Shown here: positions 8,721 to 18,369 of the stretch, piece by piece | How positions within the stretch are numbered: position 1 is the stretch's first letter | Layout: each line of letters starts with the position of its first letter | Origin: Chryseobacterium suipulveris | GTDB lineage: Bacteria; Bacteroidota; Bacteroidia; Flavobacteriales; Weeksellaceae | Reading direction: 5' to 3' | Length of the DNA: 64,000 bases | NCBI RefSeq assembly: GCF_022811685.1 | Contig: NZ_CP094532.1 | Coordinates: 397,501 to 461,500, forward strand | Program-made: the position numbers and the translations under genes | Notes under the pieces: model-generated | Seen by the model: the letters and a program-made list of their open reading frames with translations, nothing else | The model's database searches: none | What the model was told of the DNA's origin: nothing

Positions 8721-9410
8721 ATGAAAAAAATGTACGCAAAAATTTCAACTCTGGCCTTTATACTTTCCACAATTTTCATCAGTTCGCAAGTTACTACAAG
8801 TATTGTTTCAGAGGCGGCACGCTTTAACCGGTTTATGAATAGTGTGAAATCTGCAAAATTTGGTCCTATTCCTTATGACGAGATCGAAGGAAACCCTTTC
8901 TTCAACAAGAATTTTCTTGCAGCAAAGGTTGAAAGCGCTACAAATCCAATCCCTGCAAGGTACAACATGTTTACCGACTCTATTGAAATGATTAATGATG
9001 GGACAATTTATGAGCTGCCGAAAACAAGCGCCTACTCTAAAATTAGCTTTATTGCCTCCAGAGAAAACTTTGTGTATTTGAACCATGGAGTGGAAGCTAA
9101 TGGATACTATCTGCTGCTCGCCGATGGGAAAAACAGATTGCTGAAAAAACTGAAAACCGAGTTCCGAGATGCGGTGCCTGCACTGAATTCCTTTACCCAG
9201 GCAACTCCGGCGAGATTTGAAAATCTACCGGCTGAATATTTTATTCAAACTGGTGAAAATTTAGTCAAAATCCCTAGGAAACAAAATGAATTCTATAAAA
9301 TTTTTGGAGATAACAAGAACGAAGTTGAAAGTTTTGTCAAAAAGCAAAAACTCAAAGTCAACCAAGAATTAGACCTTATTAGATTAGTTCAGTTTCTGAA
9401 CACCCAATAA
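8721..9410 (+). CDS. Secreted protein of unknown function
   Basis: A 229-residue protein with a clear signal peptide (ISTLAFILSTIFISSQ) and no further membrane segment. I do not recognise a family. The mature part has mixed alpha/beta composition, with the phrases YELPKTSAYSKISF, VYLNHGVEANGYYLL and a basic charged C-terminus; it resembles no enzyme motif. It is followed by a strong hairpin shared with metF on the other strand. Confidence 0.7.
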   Translation: MKKMYAKISTLAFILSTIFISSQVTTSIVSEAARFNRFMNSVKSAKFGPIPYDEIEGNPFFNKNFLAAKVESATNPIPARYNMFTDSIEMINDGTIYELPKTSAYSKISFIASRENFVYLNHGVEANGYYLLLADGKNRLLKKLKTEFRDAVPALNSFTQATPARFENLPAEYFIQTGENLVKIPRKQNEFYKIFGDNKNEVESFVKKQKLKVNQELDLIRLVQFLNTQ

Positions 9411-9411
9411 G

Positions 9412-9441
9412 AAATGTCCGGCAAATTCGCCGGACATTTTT
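9412..9441. terminator. Bidirectional terminator between the secreted protein and metF
   Basis: AAATGTCCGGC pairs with GCCGGACATTT over a 6-nt loop and is followed by T-runs on the plus strand; the metF stop lies at its edge. Confidence 0.85.
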
Positions 9442-10398
9442 TTAGAAAAGCTCTTGCGCCACTTTCTTAATATTATTGCTTTTCCCCATCGAATAAAAGT
9501 GCAGCACCGGAACTCCGAAATCCAATAATTCTCTGCACTGGCTGATTGCCCATTCCACACCGATTTGTTTCACGGCGGTATTGTCTTTTGCTTTGGTAAT
9601 TTCAGAAATCAAATCTTCAGGTAAATCAATCTTGAAAGTTTTCGGCAGCATCGAAAGATGACCTTTCGTCGCAATCGGCTTAATTCCTGGAATAATCGGC
9701 ACATCAATTCCCATTGCTCGTGCTTCTTTCACAAAATCAAAGTATTTTTTATTGTCAAAAAACATTTGCGTCACCACATAATCTGCACCGGCTTCTACTT
9801 TTTGCTTCAGCCGCTCCAAATCATATTTCATCGACGGTGCTTCGATATGCTTCTCAGGATAACCTGCAACACCGATACAGAATTTGTTGTTTTCATCGCA
9901 CCTGTCCTCGTCCGTCAAATATTTTCCGTGACCAATATCGTTGATATGCTCCACCAAATCAATCGCATAGCGGTGACCGCCTTCTGTCGGAACAAACTGA
10001 TTCTGGCCCTTCATTGCATCACCGCGAAGCGCCATCACATTATCAATTCCGAGGTAAAGACAATCCACCAAAAGATATTCGGTTTCCTCCTTCGTAAAGC
10101 CGCCACACAAAACATGCGGAACTGTATCTACATTGTATTTATGCTGAATCGAGGCGCAAATTCCCAAAGTTCCGGGACGCATTCTTGTAATTTTTCGCTC
10201 CATCAAGCCGTTGCCTTTTTCGATATAAACGTATTCTTCACGCGACGTAGTCACATCAATAAAAGGCGGTTTAAATTCCATCAAAGGATCGATATTTTTG
10301 TATAAATCCTCAATCCCCACCCCTTTTTGTGGTGGAATTACTTCAAGTGAAAAAAGCGTTTTGCCGTTGGCGTTTTTTATGTGTTCGGTTATTTTCAT
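9442..10398 (-). CDS. metF: Methylenetetrahydrofolate reductase
   Basis: Reduces 5,10-methylenetetrahydrofolate to 5-methyltetrahydrofolate, the methyl donor for MetH, using FAD and NAD(P)H. The 318-residue protein has the family TIM-barrel features: SLEVIPPQKG at the N-terminus (FEfFPPK-like, catalytic Glu), a substrate loop ending ALRGD, the FCIGVAGYPEKH segment and DYVVTQMFFD near residue 210. It is the last gene of the minus-strand methionine operon, 87 nt after metH. The gap carries a 19-bp palindrome but no obvious terminator. Confidence 0.96.
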   Translation of the reverse strand: MKITEHIKNANGKTLFSLEVIPPQKGVGIEDLYKNIDPLMEFKPPFIDVTTSREEYVYIEKGNGLMERKITRMRPGTLGICASIQHKYNVDTVPHVLCGGFTKEETEYLLVDCLYLGIDNVMALRGDAMKGQNQFVPTEGGHRYAIDLVEHINDIGHGKYLTDEDRCDENNKFCIGVAGYPEKHIEAPSMKYDLERLKQKVEAGADYVVTQMFFDNKKYFDFVKEARAMGIDVPIIPGIKPIATKGHLSMLPKTFKIDLPEDLISEITKAKDNTAVKQIGVEWAISQCRELLDFGVPVLHFYSMGKSNNIKKVAQELF

Positions 10399-10428
10399 TT
10401 TCTATTTTTTAACACAAAGTCAAAAGGT

Positions 10429-10447
10429 TTTTGCACAATGTGCAAAA
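10429..10447. repeat. 19-bp palindrome between metH and metF
   Basis: TTTTGCACA-A-TGTGCAAAA is a perfect inverted repeat with a one-base centre. It lies in a spacer of CTTTGTG/CACAAAG phrases of the kind common in flavobacterial intergenic DNA. It could be an operator or a repeat relic. Confidence 0.5.
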
Positions 10448-10485
10448 TATTTTGCGTCTTTGTGAAATTCTTAGTGCCTTTGTGG

Positions 10486-13149
10486 TTAATTTTCTACTAA
10501 GTTTGGTCGAAGCCATTTTCTCGCAAACTCTAAATCTACATTTTTACGTTTTGCATAGTCTTCAACCTGTTCTTCAGTAATTTTTCCAACACCGAAATAC
10601 TTCGATTTTGGATTTGCAAAATAATATCCGGAAACTGCTGCAGTTGGAAACATTGCCAATCCCGGAGTAAGTTCCAAACCAATTTTTTCTTTTACATCCA
10701 TCAGTTTCCAAATGGTTTCTTTTTCCAAATGGTCTGGACATGCCGGATAACCGGGAGCTGGACGAATTCCTAAATATTTTTCAGCGATTAATTCTTCATT
10801 GTCCAGATTTTCATCTTCGGCGTAACCCCAAAATTCTGTTCTCACTTTATGGTGCAGATATTCGGCATATGCTTCAGCCAATCTATCTGAAAGCGCTTTA
10901 GCGATAATCGCATTATAATCGTCGTGATCGTCTTTGTATTTCTGAACCAGTTCATCCGTTCCGAAACCTGTCGTCACGGCAAAACATCCGACATAATCCT
11001 GCTTTCCTGAATTTTTTGGAGCCACAAAATCCGCTAAAGCCAGATATTCTTTTCCTGCTGAACGCTTCAACTGCTGGCGAAGTGTGTGGAAAGTTCCAAT
11101 CACATTTCTATTATTATCATACACTTCAATATCATCGTCGTTCACTGTGTTCGCAGGGAAAATTCCGAAAATGGCCTTTCCGGTCAGCAATTTATTATCG
11201 ATGATTTCTTTGAGCATTTTTTTTGCGTCGTTGTAAAGTTCTTTTGCATGTTCACCTACAATTTCATCTTCCAAAATATTCGGAAATTTCCCGTGAAGTT
11301 CCCAACTTCTGAAAAATGGTGACCAATCCATAAACGGAATCAATTCGTTTAAGTCCTGATCTTCAATCACATAAATTCCTAATTTCTTCGGAACAGCAAT
11401 TTCTTCGTTTTCCCAATCGATTTTAAATTTCTGTTCACGCACTTCCGCCATTGGCAGATATTCTTTTTCAACCTGTCTTGACAAAAATTTCTCCCGGAAA
11501 TCGGCGTATTCTGTTTTCAGTTCAGAAACATACTCACCGTTTCTGTTGCTCAACAATGAACTTACCACACCAACTGCACGTGAAGCGTCGTTCACATGAA
11601 CCACGGCGTTGTTATATTTCGGATCAATTTTTACAGCAGTATGTGCTTTAGAAGTGGTTGCACCGCCAATCAACAATGGAAAATTCAGATTTTTTCTTTG
11701 AAGTTCATCAGCAACATGAACCATTTCATCCAAACTTGGCGTAATCAAACCGCTCAAACCAATGACATCCACTTTTTCATCAATCGCAGTCTGAATAATT
11801 TTTTCCGCAGGAACCATCACTCCCAAATCCACAATTTCATAATTGTTGCAGCCCAAAACTACGGCCACAATATTTTTCCCAATATCATGAACATCCCCTT
11901 TTACCGTTGCCATCAACACTTTGCCGTTGGCAGGTTTTGAAGTGTCTTTTTCCGCTTCGATAAATGGCTGAAGGTAAGCCACGGCTTTTTTCATTACCCT
12001 TGCAGATTTTACTACTTGCGGAAGAAACATTTTCCCACTCCCGAAAAGGTCGCCGACAACGCCCATTCCTGTCATCAGATTGATTTCTATAACATCTAAA
12101 GGTCTTGGCGTGAGTTGTCTCGCTTCTTCCACATCTTCAATAATAAAACGGTCGATACCTTTGACCAAAGCGTGTGTAATTCTGTCCTGAAGCGGGTTTC
12201 TGCGCCACTCCAAATCTTCGACGATTTCTTTTTTAGATGATTTATGTTTTTCGGAATAATCTAAAAGTCTTTCAGTGGCATCATCTCTTTTGTCGAGCAT
12301 CACATCTTCCACCAATTCCAACAAATCTTTCGGAATTTCGTCATAAACTTCCAGCATTGCAGGATTTACAATTCCCATATTCATTCCCGCTTTTATGGCG
12401 TGGTAAAGGAATACGGAATGCATCGCCTCACGCACCGAATCATTCCCGCGGAACGAAAACGACACATTGGAAACACCTCCCGAAACCGAAACATGCGGCA
12501 GGTTTTCGCGAACCCATTTTGTACCTTCAATGAAATCGAGGGCATTTCTGCGGTGTTCTTCCATTCCTGTTGCGACAGGGAAAATATTTAAATCGAAAAT
12601 AATATCTTCCGGCGGAAAACCAACTTTGTTCACCAAAATATCGTATGAACGCTTCGCAATTTCGATTCTCCGTTCCAGGTTATCGGCTTGTCCTACCTCA
12701 TCAAACGCCATCACAATCGCAGCGGCACCGTATCTTTTAATAGTTGTCGCGTGATGAATAAATTCTTCCTCTCCTTCTTTCAAACTGATCGAATTCACCA
12801 CACATTTCCCTTGAACCACCTGCAGTCCTGCTTCCAAAATTTCCCATTTTGAAGAATCAATCATAATCGGAATTCTCGCAATATCAGGTTCTGAGGCGAT
12901 TAAATTCAGGAATTTTACCATACAGTATTTTCCATCCAACAATCCATCATCAAAATTGACATCGAGAATCTGTGCTCCGCCTTCAACCTGGTGTCGCGCA
13001 ATATCCAATGCCTCTGCAAATTTTTCTTCTTTAATCAAACGAAGAAATTTTTTGGAACCTGCAACATTGGTTCGCTCACCAACATTGATGAAGTTGGATT
13101 CCGGGGTTATAATTAGCGGTTCGAGACCGGAGAGTTTTAAGTATTTCAT
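10486..13149 (-). CDS. metH: Methionine synthase, folate/B12/reactivation subunit (split MetH)
   Basis: This 887-residue protein is MetH without its homocysteine domain. Domains in order: pterin-binding TIM barrel (about 1-260, with NVGERTN), cobalamin cap and Rossmann domain (about 310-560, with DVHDIG at 419-424 where His421 is the lower cobalt ligand), and AdoMet reactivation domain (about 600-887, with [12 protein letters not shown]). It needs the product of the adjacent upstream gene to bind homocysteine. Together they make methionine from homocysteine and methyltetrahydrofolate. The two coding regions are separated by 81 nt with a 16-bp tandem repeat, so the split is not a simple frameshift. 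Confidence 0.96.
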   Translation of the reverse strand: MKYLKLSGLEPLIITPESNFINVGERTNVAGSKKFLRLIKEEKFAEALDIARHQVEGGAQILDVNFDDGLLDGKYCMVKFLNLIASEPDIARIPIMIDSSKWEILEAGLQVVQGKCVVNSISLKEGEEEFIHHATTIKRYGAAAIVMAFDEVGQADNLERRIEIAKRSYDILVNKVGFPPEDIIFDLNIFPVATGMEEHRRNALDFIEGTKWVRENLPHVSVSGGVSNVSFSFRGNDSVREAMHSVFLYHAIKAGMNMGIVNPAMLEVYDEIPKDLLELVEDVMLDKRDDATERLLDYSEKHKSSKKEIVEDLEWRRNPLQDRITHALVKGIDRFIIEDVEEARQLTPRPLDVIEINLMTGMGVVGDLFGSGKMFLPQVVKSARVMKKAVAYLQPFIEAEKDTSKPANGKVLMATVKGDVHDIGKNIVAVVLGCNNYEIVDLGVMVPAEKIIQTAIDEKVDVIGLSGLITPSLDEMVHVADELQRKNLNFPLLIGGATTSKAHTAVKIDPKYNNAVVHVNDASRAVGVVSSLLSNRNGEYVSELKTEYADFREKFLSRQVEKEYLPMAEVREQKFKIDWENEEIAVPKKLGIYVIEDQDLNELIPFMDWSPFFRSWELHGKFPNILEDEIVGEHAKELYNDAKKMLKEIIDNKLLTGKAIFGIFPANTVNDDDIEVYDNNRNVIGTFHTLRQQLKRSAGKEYLALADFVAPKNSGKQDYVGCFAVTTGFGTDELVQKYKDDHDDYNAIIAKALSDRLAEAYAEYLHHKVRTEFWGYAEDENLDNEELIAEKYLGIRPAPGYPACPDHLEKETIWKLMDVKEKIGLELTPGLAMFPTAAVSGYYFANPKSKYFGVGKITEEQVEDYAKRKNVDLEFARKWLRPNLVEN

Positions 13150-13197
13150 AATATTAATGTAACAATTTGAAAATGTACCAATATAACAATCAATGCG

Positions 13198-13230
13198 ATT
13201 GATACATTGTTAGATTGATACATTGTTAGA
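13198..13230. repeat. 16-bp tandem repeat between the two metH genes
   Basis: Two adjacent copies of TTGATACATTGTTAGA lie directly after the stop of the homocysteine subunit. Related phrases (TGTACCAATATAACAATC) fill the rest of the 81-nt gap. Confidence 0.7.
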
Positions 13231-14232
13231 TTAAACAATCTTCCTTGGCTGATAGTTTTTCACCAAATCTGCAATGGCTTTAATATGTGGCGGTGTTGTT
13301 CCGCAGCAGCCGCCAACAACATTAATCAAACATTTTTCTGCGTATTCTTTAATCTGTTCTGCCATTTGCTCCGGCGTTTCATCGTAATGACCGAAAGCGT
13401 TCGGTAATCCTGCATTCGGATAGGCAGACACGTAAAATTCTGAATTATTGGAAAGGGTTTCCAAATATGGCGTCAGTTGTTTTGCTCCTAAAGCACAATT
13501 GAAACCGACACTCAACAGATTGAGATGCGAAACGGAAATCAGGAATGCTTCTGCGGTTTGTCCGCTCAAAGTTCGTCCCGATGCATCGGTAATAGTTCCC
13601 GAAACCATAATAGGAATTTGAATATTTCTTTCTTCCTGAATTTGATCAATGGCGAAAAGTGCGGCTTTTGCATTCAAAGTGTCGAAAATGGTTTCTACCA
13701 AAAGAATATCTGCACCACCGTCGAGAAGTGCTTCGCACTGCTGTTTGTAGGCAATTCTTAATTCATCAAAAGTAATAGCACGAAACCCGGGATCATTGAC
13801 ATCAGGACTTAAACTCGCTGTTTTGTTGGTTGGCCCGATTGATCCTGCTACAAATCTTGGTTTTTCAGGATTTTGAGCGGTAAATTCGTCACAGACTTTT
13901 CTTGCAATTTTTGCAGATTCAAAATTCAGTTCGTAAACCAAATCTTCCATATGGTAATCTGCCATTGCAATGGTAGTTCCCGAAAATGTATTGGTTTCGA
14001 TAATGTCTGCTCCTGCTTCCAGATATTTTCTGTGAACTTCCTCTATTGCCTGTGGTTGCGTAAGCGAAAGCAAATCGTTGTTTCCTTTTACAGGATGTTC
14101 CCAATCTTTAAAACGCTCGCCACGGTAATCTTCCTCCGTAAATTTATAACGCTGAAGCATGGTTCCCATCGCTCCGTCGAGCACGAGAATGCGTTCGTTG
14201 AGGGCTTTGTATAGTTGTTCTGAATTTTTCAT
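13231..14232 (-). CDS. Methionine synthase, homocysteine-binding subunit (split MetH)
   Basis: A 333-residue zinc-dependent homocysteine S-methyltransferase domain corresponding to the N-terminal third of MetH. Zinc ligands are Cys246 (in GFNCALGA) and Cys309-Cys310 (in [10 protein letters not shown]); LDGAMGTML at about 18-26 is the usual N-terminal barrel strand. The open frame reaches back to 14376 but the upstream part is lysine/asparagine-rich spacer; starts at 14232 or 14235 fit the family. It acts with the following gene as a two-protein MetH. Element copy B and AT-rich spacer separate it from metZ, so some internal processing or termination may occur there. Confidence 0.94.
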   Translation of the reverse strand: MKNSEQLYKALNERILVLDGAMGTMLQRYKFTEEDYRGERFKDWEHPVKGNNDLLSLTQPQAIEEVHRKYLEAGADIIETNTFSGTTIAMADYHMEDLVYELNFESAKIARKVCDEFTAQNPEKPRFVAGSIGPTNKTASLSPDVNDPGFRAITFDELRIAYKQQCEALLDGGADILLVETIFDTLNAKAALFAIDQIQEERNIQIPIMVSGTITDASGRTLSGQTAEAFLISVSHLNLLSVGFNCALGAKQLTPYLETLSNNSEFYVSAYPNAGLPNAFGHYDETPEQMAEQIKEYAEKCLINVVGGCCGTTPPHIKAIADLVKNYQPRKIV

Positions 14233-14394
14233 CATATTTTTTTTGTTTGAAAGATTTGAAATTGTTTGATTTCGTTTGACATTGTTGTTGTTGCACTCTT
14301 TGAACTTTTCAAACAACATCAAACCCTTAAACTGTCTTTTTTTTGCAATTTTACCCTTTTTTTGCTTGATTTTCAATTTATGACGCGCCTTTGC

Positions 14395-14523
14395 GTGAGG
14401 GCGAAGGCAATTGTTGGAGCTCTTTTTCGGGCGGCGGCTTCGCCGCCCGAAAAAAGCGACTTGCCGTAGACCGACCTGTTTTCAGCGAAGGGAAAAAGCG
14501 CGGGAAAAACAGGGCACGCCCAA
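14395..14523 (-). ncRNA. Structured 3' element, copy B (candidate RNA or repeat family)
   Basis: On the minus strand it starts a few bases after the metZ stop with GGGCGTGCCC and ends with CCCTCACGC, whose GCGTG and CACGC can pair to close the element. Inside are a hairpin CCTGTTTT/AAAACAGG and a very stable hairpin TTTTTCGGGCGGCG/CGCCGCCCGAAAAA (14423-14454) with a 4-nt loop. The strong stem could also terminate transcription between metZ and metH. It shares the order 'CGC-TTTTTT-variable stem-AAAAAGAGCTC' with copy C. Confidence 0.6.
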
Positions 14524-14526
14524 ATA

Positions 14527-15687
14527 TTAATCCAACGCCTGTTTCAAATCGGCGATAATGTCTTCCACATTTTCTAAACCGACCGAACATCTCACCAAAC
14601 CTGCGGAAATCCCAACCTCGTTTCTTTCTGCATCCGAAAGTTTGGAATGCGTGGTGGAAGCGGGATGTGTAACAATGGTACGCGTATCGCCAAGGTTGGC
14701 TGAAAGCGAACACATCTTGATTTTGTTGAGGAAATTTCTGCCGCCTTCAATTCCGCCTTTTACTTCAAAAGTAACGATATTTCCGCCTAATTTCATCTGT
14801 TTTTTGGCAATTTCGTAACTTGGATGTGATTTCAGGAAAGGATATTTCACGAACTCTACATTTGGATGATTTTCGAGAAACTCAGCGACTTTCAGTGCGT
14901 TTTCGCAGTGTTTTTCTACTCTTACCGCCAATGTTTCCAAGCTTTTGCTTAAAACCCAAGCATTGAAGGGCGATAATGAAGGTCCCGTTAATCTCGAAAA
15001 AGAATAAATTTCCTGAATCAAATCTTTTCTACCTACACAAACTCCTCCTAAAACACGACCTTGACCGTCAATAAGTTTTGTAGCGGAATGTACAACCAAA
15101 TCAGCTCCATATTTAATCGGCTGCTGAAGATAAGGCGTTGCAAAACAGTTGTCTACAATAAAAATCAGGTTATGTTTTTTCGCAATCTGTCCGAAATATT
15201 CCAAATCCAAAACTTCAATCGCGGGATTGGTTGGCGTTTCGAGATAAAGGATTTTTGTGTTTGGTTTGATGTAATTTTCAACATTTGCAGAATCATCGGC
15301 TTTAAAATAAGTCGTTTCGATATTCCATTTTGGAAGATATTTCGTGAAAAGTGTGTGTGTCGCCCCGAAAACCGACTGACAGCTCAAGATGTGATCGCCC
15401 GAATTCAGCAGGGCTGCAAAAGTGGAATACACTGCTGCCATTCCAGTAGCAAAAGCGTAACCTGCTTCCGCACCTTCCATTTTGGTGATTTTATCAATAA
15501 ATTCGTTGGTGTTCGGATTGCTGTAACGGCTGTAAAGATTTTTCTCCTTCTCCTCCGCGAAACTTGCACGCATATCCTCGGCTTCATCAAAAACAAAGCT
15601 TGAAGTGAGAAAAATCGGAACGGAATGTTCGCCATACTGACTTCTTTCTGCTTGAGAGCGTATTGCTAATGTTTCAAAATTTTCCAT
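14527..15687 (-). CDS. metZ: O-succinyl/O-acetylhomoserine sulfhydrylase, PLP-dependent
   Basis: Makes homocysteine from an O-acylhomoserine and sulfide. The 386-residue protein belongs to the Cys/Met metabolism PLP family: YSRYSNPN near residues 52-59, ETPTNP at 150-155, Asp179 for the pyridine nitrogen and SATKLIDGQGRVLGG with PLP-binding Lys204. The GQGR extension after the lysine is typical of MetZ rather than MetB or MGL. The start at 15687 (MENFETLAIR) is chosen over the longer frame to 15726. It sits between the homoserine dehydrogenase and split metH in the operon. Whether the substrate is the succinyl or acetyl ester depends on MetX and cannot be read here. Confidence 0.92.
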   Translation of the reverse strand: MENFETLAIRSQAERSQYGEHSVPIFLTSSFVFDEAEDMRASFAEEKEKNLYSRYSNPNTNEFIDKITKMEGAEAGYAFATGMAAVYSTFAALLNSGDHILSCQSVFGATHTLFTKYLPKWNIETTYFKADDSANVENYIKPNTKILYLETPTNPAIEVLDLEYFGQIAKKHNLIFIVDNCFATPYLQQPIKYGADLVVHSATKLIDGQGRVLGGVCVGRKDLIQEIYSFSRLTGPSLSPFNAWVLSKSLETLAVRVEKHCENALKVAEFLENHPNVEFVKYPFLKSHPSYEIAKKQMKLGGNIVTFEVKGGIEGGRNFLNKIKMCSLSANLGDTRTIVTHPASTTHSKLSDAERNEVGISAGLVRCSVGLENVEDIIADLKQALD

Positions 15688-15712
15688 AATATTGGGTTTT
15701 TTAAGGAAGACC

Positions 15713-15788
15713 GGCAACAAGGTCAAACTGCTCTTTTCTTTAAAAAATAATTAATCCTTTCATTTTACTTTTTAATAGCCTTGTTACC
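15713..15788 (-). other. Inverted repeat in the hom-metZ spacer
   Basis: GGCAACAAGG at 15713-15722 can pair with CCTTGTTACC at 15779-15788 (9 of 10 plus one G-U). It lies in the 115-nt gap ahead of metZ and could form a stem in the operon mRNA. No known riboswitch consensus was recognised. Confidence 0.35.
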
Positions 15789-15802
15789 TGAACTTTCCTG
15801 TT

Positions 15803-17341
15803 TTATTTATTTTCTGAAATTCTTAAAATGTCCCCAAAAACGCCCCGCGCCGTAACTTTTGCGCCTGCGCCTGCGCCCATAATTACTATTGGGTTTTCAC
15901 CGTAACTTTCAGTGTAGATTTCAAAAATGGAGTCTGAACCTTTGAGTTGTCCGAGTGCTGAACTTGCAGGAACCGAAATCAGTTTCACGTCGAGTTCGCC
16001 TTTTTCCTGATGAAGATCGCCGTGTAAATCGCCTACGTAACGCAAAACGTGGTCAGGCTCCTGATTATCTTTTATTTTCTGATATTCTTCATCGAGTTCA
16101 GGAATTCTTGAGATGAATTCTTCTTTTGAAATATCAAGAAGATTTTCAGGAATAAGATTCTGAATGTTGATGTCTGAAAACTCGTTAATCAGGTCAAGCT
16201 CGCGCGCCAAAATCAGAAGTTTTCTTGCTACATCATTTCCTGAAAGGTCTTCGCGAGGATCGGGTTCTATAAAACCTTTCTCCATTGCCTCGCCAATAAT
16301 GGTTGAAAATTTATCGTCACGAACCGAAAAATTATTAAAAATATAACTCAGTGAACCGGAAAAAACGCCTTTAATTCTCGTAATATTTTCGCCTGAAAGA
16401 TGAAGTAATTTAATCGTATCAATCAATGGCAAACCTGCACCAACATTGGTTTCGTAAAGGTATTTCTTATTGTTTCTAGAAAGTGTCGTTCTGAACGTTC
16501 GGTATTCATCAATCGGCAAAGTGTTGAAAATTTTATTGGACGAAACCAGGTCGAAGCCGTTTTCTGCGAGTTTGTGGTAGTTCCTCACAAAATCCTTTGA
16601 ACCCGTGTTGTCCACAGCGATCAGATTTTCCAACTGATTTTCTTTCGAAAAGCGAATGAGTTCATCCACATCCGAATTTCTTTCTGTTACCGACACTTCG
16701 TTATTCCAATCATTTCCGATTCCTTCGCGGTTCAGAGCCATTTTTTTAGAATTGGCGATGGCTACAATTTTCAAGTCGAGTTTCTTTCTCCGCCTGATTT
16801 CTTCCGAACTTTCCAAAACCTGGTTGATCAAAGTTCCGCCTATATTTCCGTGACCGATGATGGCGAGATGTACGGTTTTTGGTTTCCCAAAAATTTCAGT
16901 TTCGATGATGTTTTTCGCTTTCTCGTCCTGACTGGAACTTACCACAATATTCACCCGGTTTTCTGATGCGACCTGGTTCAGAATCAGTGGAAAGATATTG
17001 TTTCGTCCCAGCTCCTGCGCAATTTTCGTGTAGTCATTGGTTACAAATCCGATGACCGAAACATTGTTGATGCTGTAAATCATCTTTACTTTCCCCGATT
17101 TTCTTTCTTCGGAAAACTCTTCAATAAGGCAGTTTACGGCTTTTTCAGCATCTTTTTCATTGACCAAAACCGAGATCCCGTTTTCAATCGCCTGTTGCGA
17201 AATCACACCGACACTGATTCTTGCATAAGTTAGCGCCTTGAAAATCCGTCCGTCAATTCCCACTTCTCCGAGAAAATTCTTTCCTTCGAACCGAATGATC
17301 GATCTGTTCTTAATCAGTTTTATTTCATTTCTTCCTTTCAT
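15803..17341 (-). CDS. Homoserine dehydrogenase with N-terminal ACT domains
   Basis: Converts aspartate semialdehyde to homoserine with NAD(P)H. The 512-residue protein begins with two ACT-type regulatory repeats (about residues 1-155: IDGRIFKALTYARIS, VSVIGFVTNDY) and continues into a Rossmann domain (AIIGHGNIGGT) and the homoserine dehydrogenase catalytic domain (ETNVGAGLPLID, FSGSLSYIFNNF, EPDPREDLSGNDVARK). This is the ThrA layout without the aspartokinase catalytic domain. The ACT repeats may let an amino acid control flux. It begins 9 nt after metX ends, so the two are translated from one transcript. Confidence 0.92.
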   Translation of the reverse strand: MKGRNEIKLIKNRSIIRFEGKNFLGEVGIDGRIFKALTYARISVGVISQQAIENGISVLVNEKDAEKAVNCLIEEFSEERKSGKVKMIYSINNVSVIGFVTNDYTKIAQELGRNNIFPLILNQVASENRVNIVVSSSQDEKAKNIIETEIFGKPKTVHLAIIGHGNIGGTLINQVLESSEEIRRRKKLDLKIVAIANSKKMALNREGIGNDWNNEVSVTERNSDVDELIRFSKENQLENLIAVDNTGSKDFVRNYHKLAENGFDLVSSNKIFNTLPIDEYRTFRTTLSRNNKKYLYETNVGAGLPLIDTIKLLHLSGENITRIKGVFSGSLSYIFNNFSVRDDKFSTIIGEAMEKGFIEPDPREDLSGNDVARKLLILARELDLINEFSDINIQNLIPENLLDISKEEFISRIPELDEEYQKIKDNQEPDHVLRYVGDLHGDLHQEKGELDVKLISVPASSALGQLKGSDSIFEIYTESYGENPIVIMGAGAGAKVTARGVFGDILRISENK

Positions 17342-17350
17342 ATATAGATT

Positions 17351-18313
17351 CTATTTAGCAATTGCTGCAATTTCGCAGAATAGTGGTTTTAAGATTGTAT
17401 TCAGTTGGTCATATTCCATCAAAAAAGCGTCGTGACCGTGGATGGACTTGATTTCCCGATAATGAATATTGTTGGTTTCTTTCAGCAAATCATTAGTTTT
17501 TTGAATTTCAAAAGCGGGAAAAAACAGGTCGGAATTAACTGCTACCAAGTGTATTTCTGCAGAAATCTTCTTTAATTTTGATTCATCTGCATTGATCGTC
17601 ATCAGCAGGTGATTCATGAGGCGATATGCCTTTAAACTAAATCTTTCGTTTAAAGATTTTGCGTGATAATTGAGCCAGTCGTGAGATTTTAGAATTTCGG
17701 GATTTTGAAGTTTTTCCCCTTTAAATCTTAAATTCAATGATTGCGGAGTACGATAACATAACATCGCATGAATCCGAGCTTTCTCCAATGGTTGAGTTTC
17801 AGATTCCAGCAGAAACTTCTGGACTAAACACTGTGAATGAAGCCAATCCGAAGTTTTGTAATCGCAGGCAACCGGAATGAATTTTTTTGCAAGATGATTT
17901 TCAAGAGCCAGCATTTCCCAACCGATTGCTCCGCCAACAGAACCGCCGATGATGGCAAAAAGTTTAGAAATTTGAAGAGATTTTAATCCCAAAAGAAAAA
18001 TTTTAGCAATATCAACAGTTCTAAAATCCGCATAATGATCAATGGAGAAACCGTCGTATCCATTTCCAGGAACGTTAAAACAAATCACGGTGTAATGATT
18101 GGTATCAATCGTTTTGCCTTCACCTACCAAAGTTTTCCACCAACCACTTTCTCCAGCAGCGGTGGAGTTTCCAGTCAATGCGTGATTCACCAACACGACA
18201 GGTGCGGTGTGCAGAGGTTTTCCGAATAATTCGTAACTCAAAGAAATATCGAGAGTATTTCCCGATACGGTTCTAAAATTCTGTAAAGTGATATGTTGCA
18301 GCGAATTTTTCAA
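17351..18313 (-). CDS. metX: MetX-family homoserine O-acyltransferase
   Basis: Activates homoserine by transferring an acyl group from acetyl- or succinyl-CoA, giving the substrate for MetZ. The 320-residue alpha/beta hydrolase has NHALTGNS (residues 43-50), the nucleophile elbow GGSVGG with Ser125, an acid in NSDLFFP and catalytic His294 in HGHDAF. The start codon is TTG: an in-frame TAG lies two codons upstream and no ATG is near, so TTG at 18313 is forced unless the protein starts well inside the domain. It is the first gene after the SAM-I riboswitch. Family members differ in acyl donor, which I cannot resolve. Confidence 0.9.
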   Translation of the reverse strand: MKNSLQHITLQNFRTVSGNTLDISLSYELFGKPLHTAPVVLVNHALTGNSTAAGESGWWKTLVGEGKTIDTNHYTVICFNVPGNGYDGFSIDHYADFRTVDIAKIFLLGLKSLQISKLFAIIGGSVGGAIGWEMLALENHLAKKFIPVACDYKTSDWLHSQCLVQKFLLESETQPLEKARIHAMLCYRTPQSLNLRFKGEKLQNPEILKSHDWLNYHAKSLNERFSLKAYRLMNHLLMTINADESKLKKISAEIHLVAVNSDLFFPAFEIQKTNDLLKETNNIHYREIKSIHGHDAFLMEYDQLNTILKPLFCEIAAIAK

Positions 18314-18369
18314 TTTCTAAAAACTTGGTTAAAAATTGAAAATGCTACCTAAGAAAGTAATGAAGTCCG

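Noticed and set aside
13119..13134. GGTTCGAGACCGGAG resembling a tRNA T-loop
   Set aside because: It lies inside metH coding sequence and has no acceptor or anticodon stem around it.
14378..14713. Minus-strand frame of 111 residues over the metZ end and element copy B
   Set aside because: It mixes a frame-shifted metZ tail with the structured element; no start, domain or conserved pattern.
15688..15802. Possible second SAM riboswitch ahead of metZ
   Set aside because: The inverted repeat does not show the SAM-I, SAM-II or SAM-III consensus; kept only as a weak stem.
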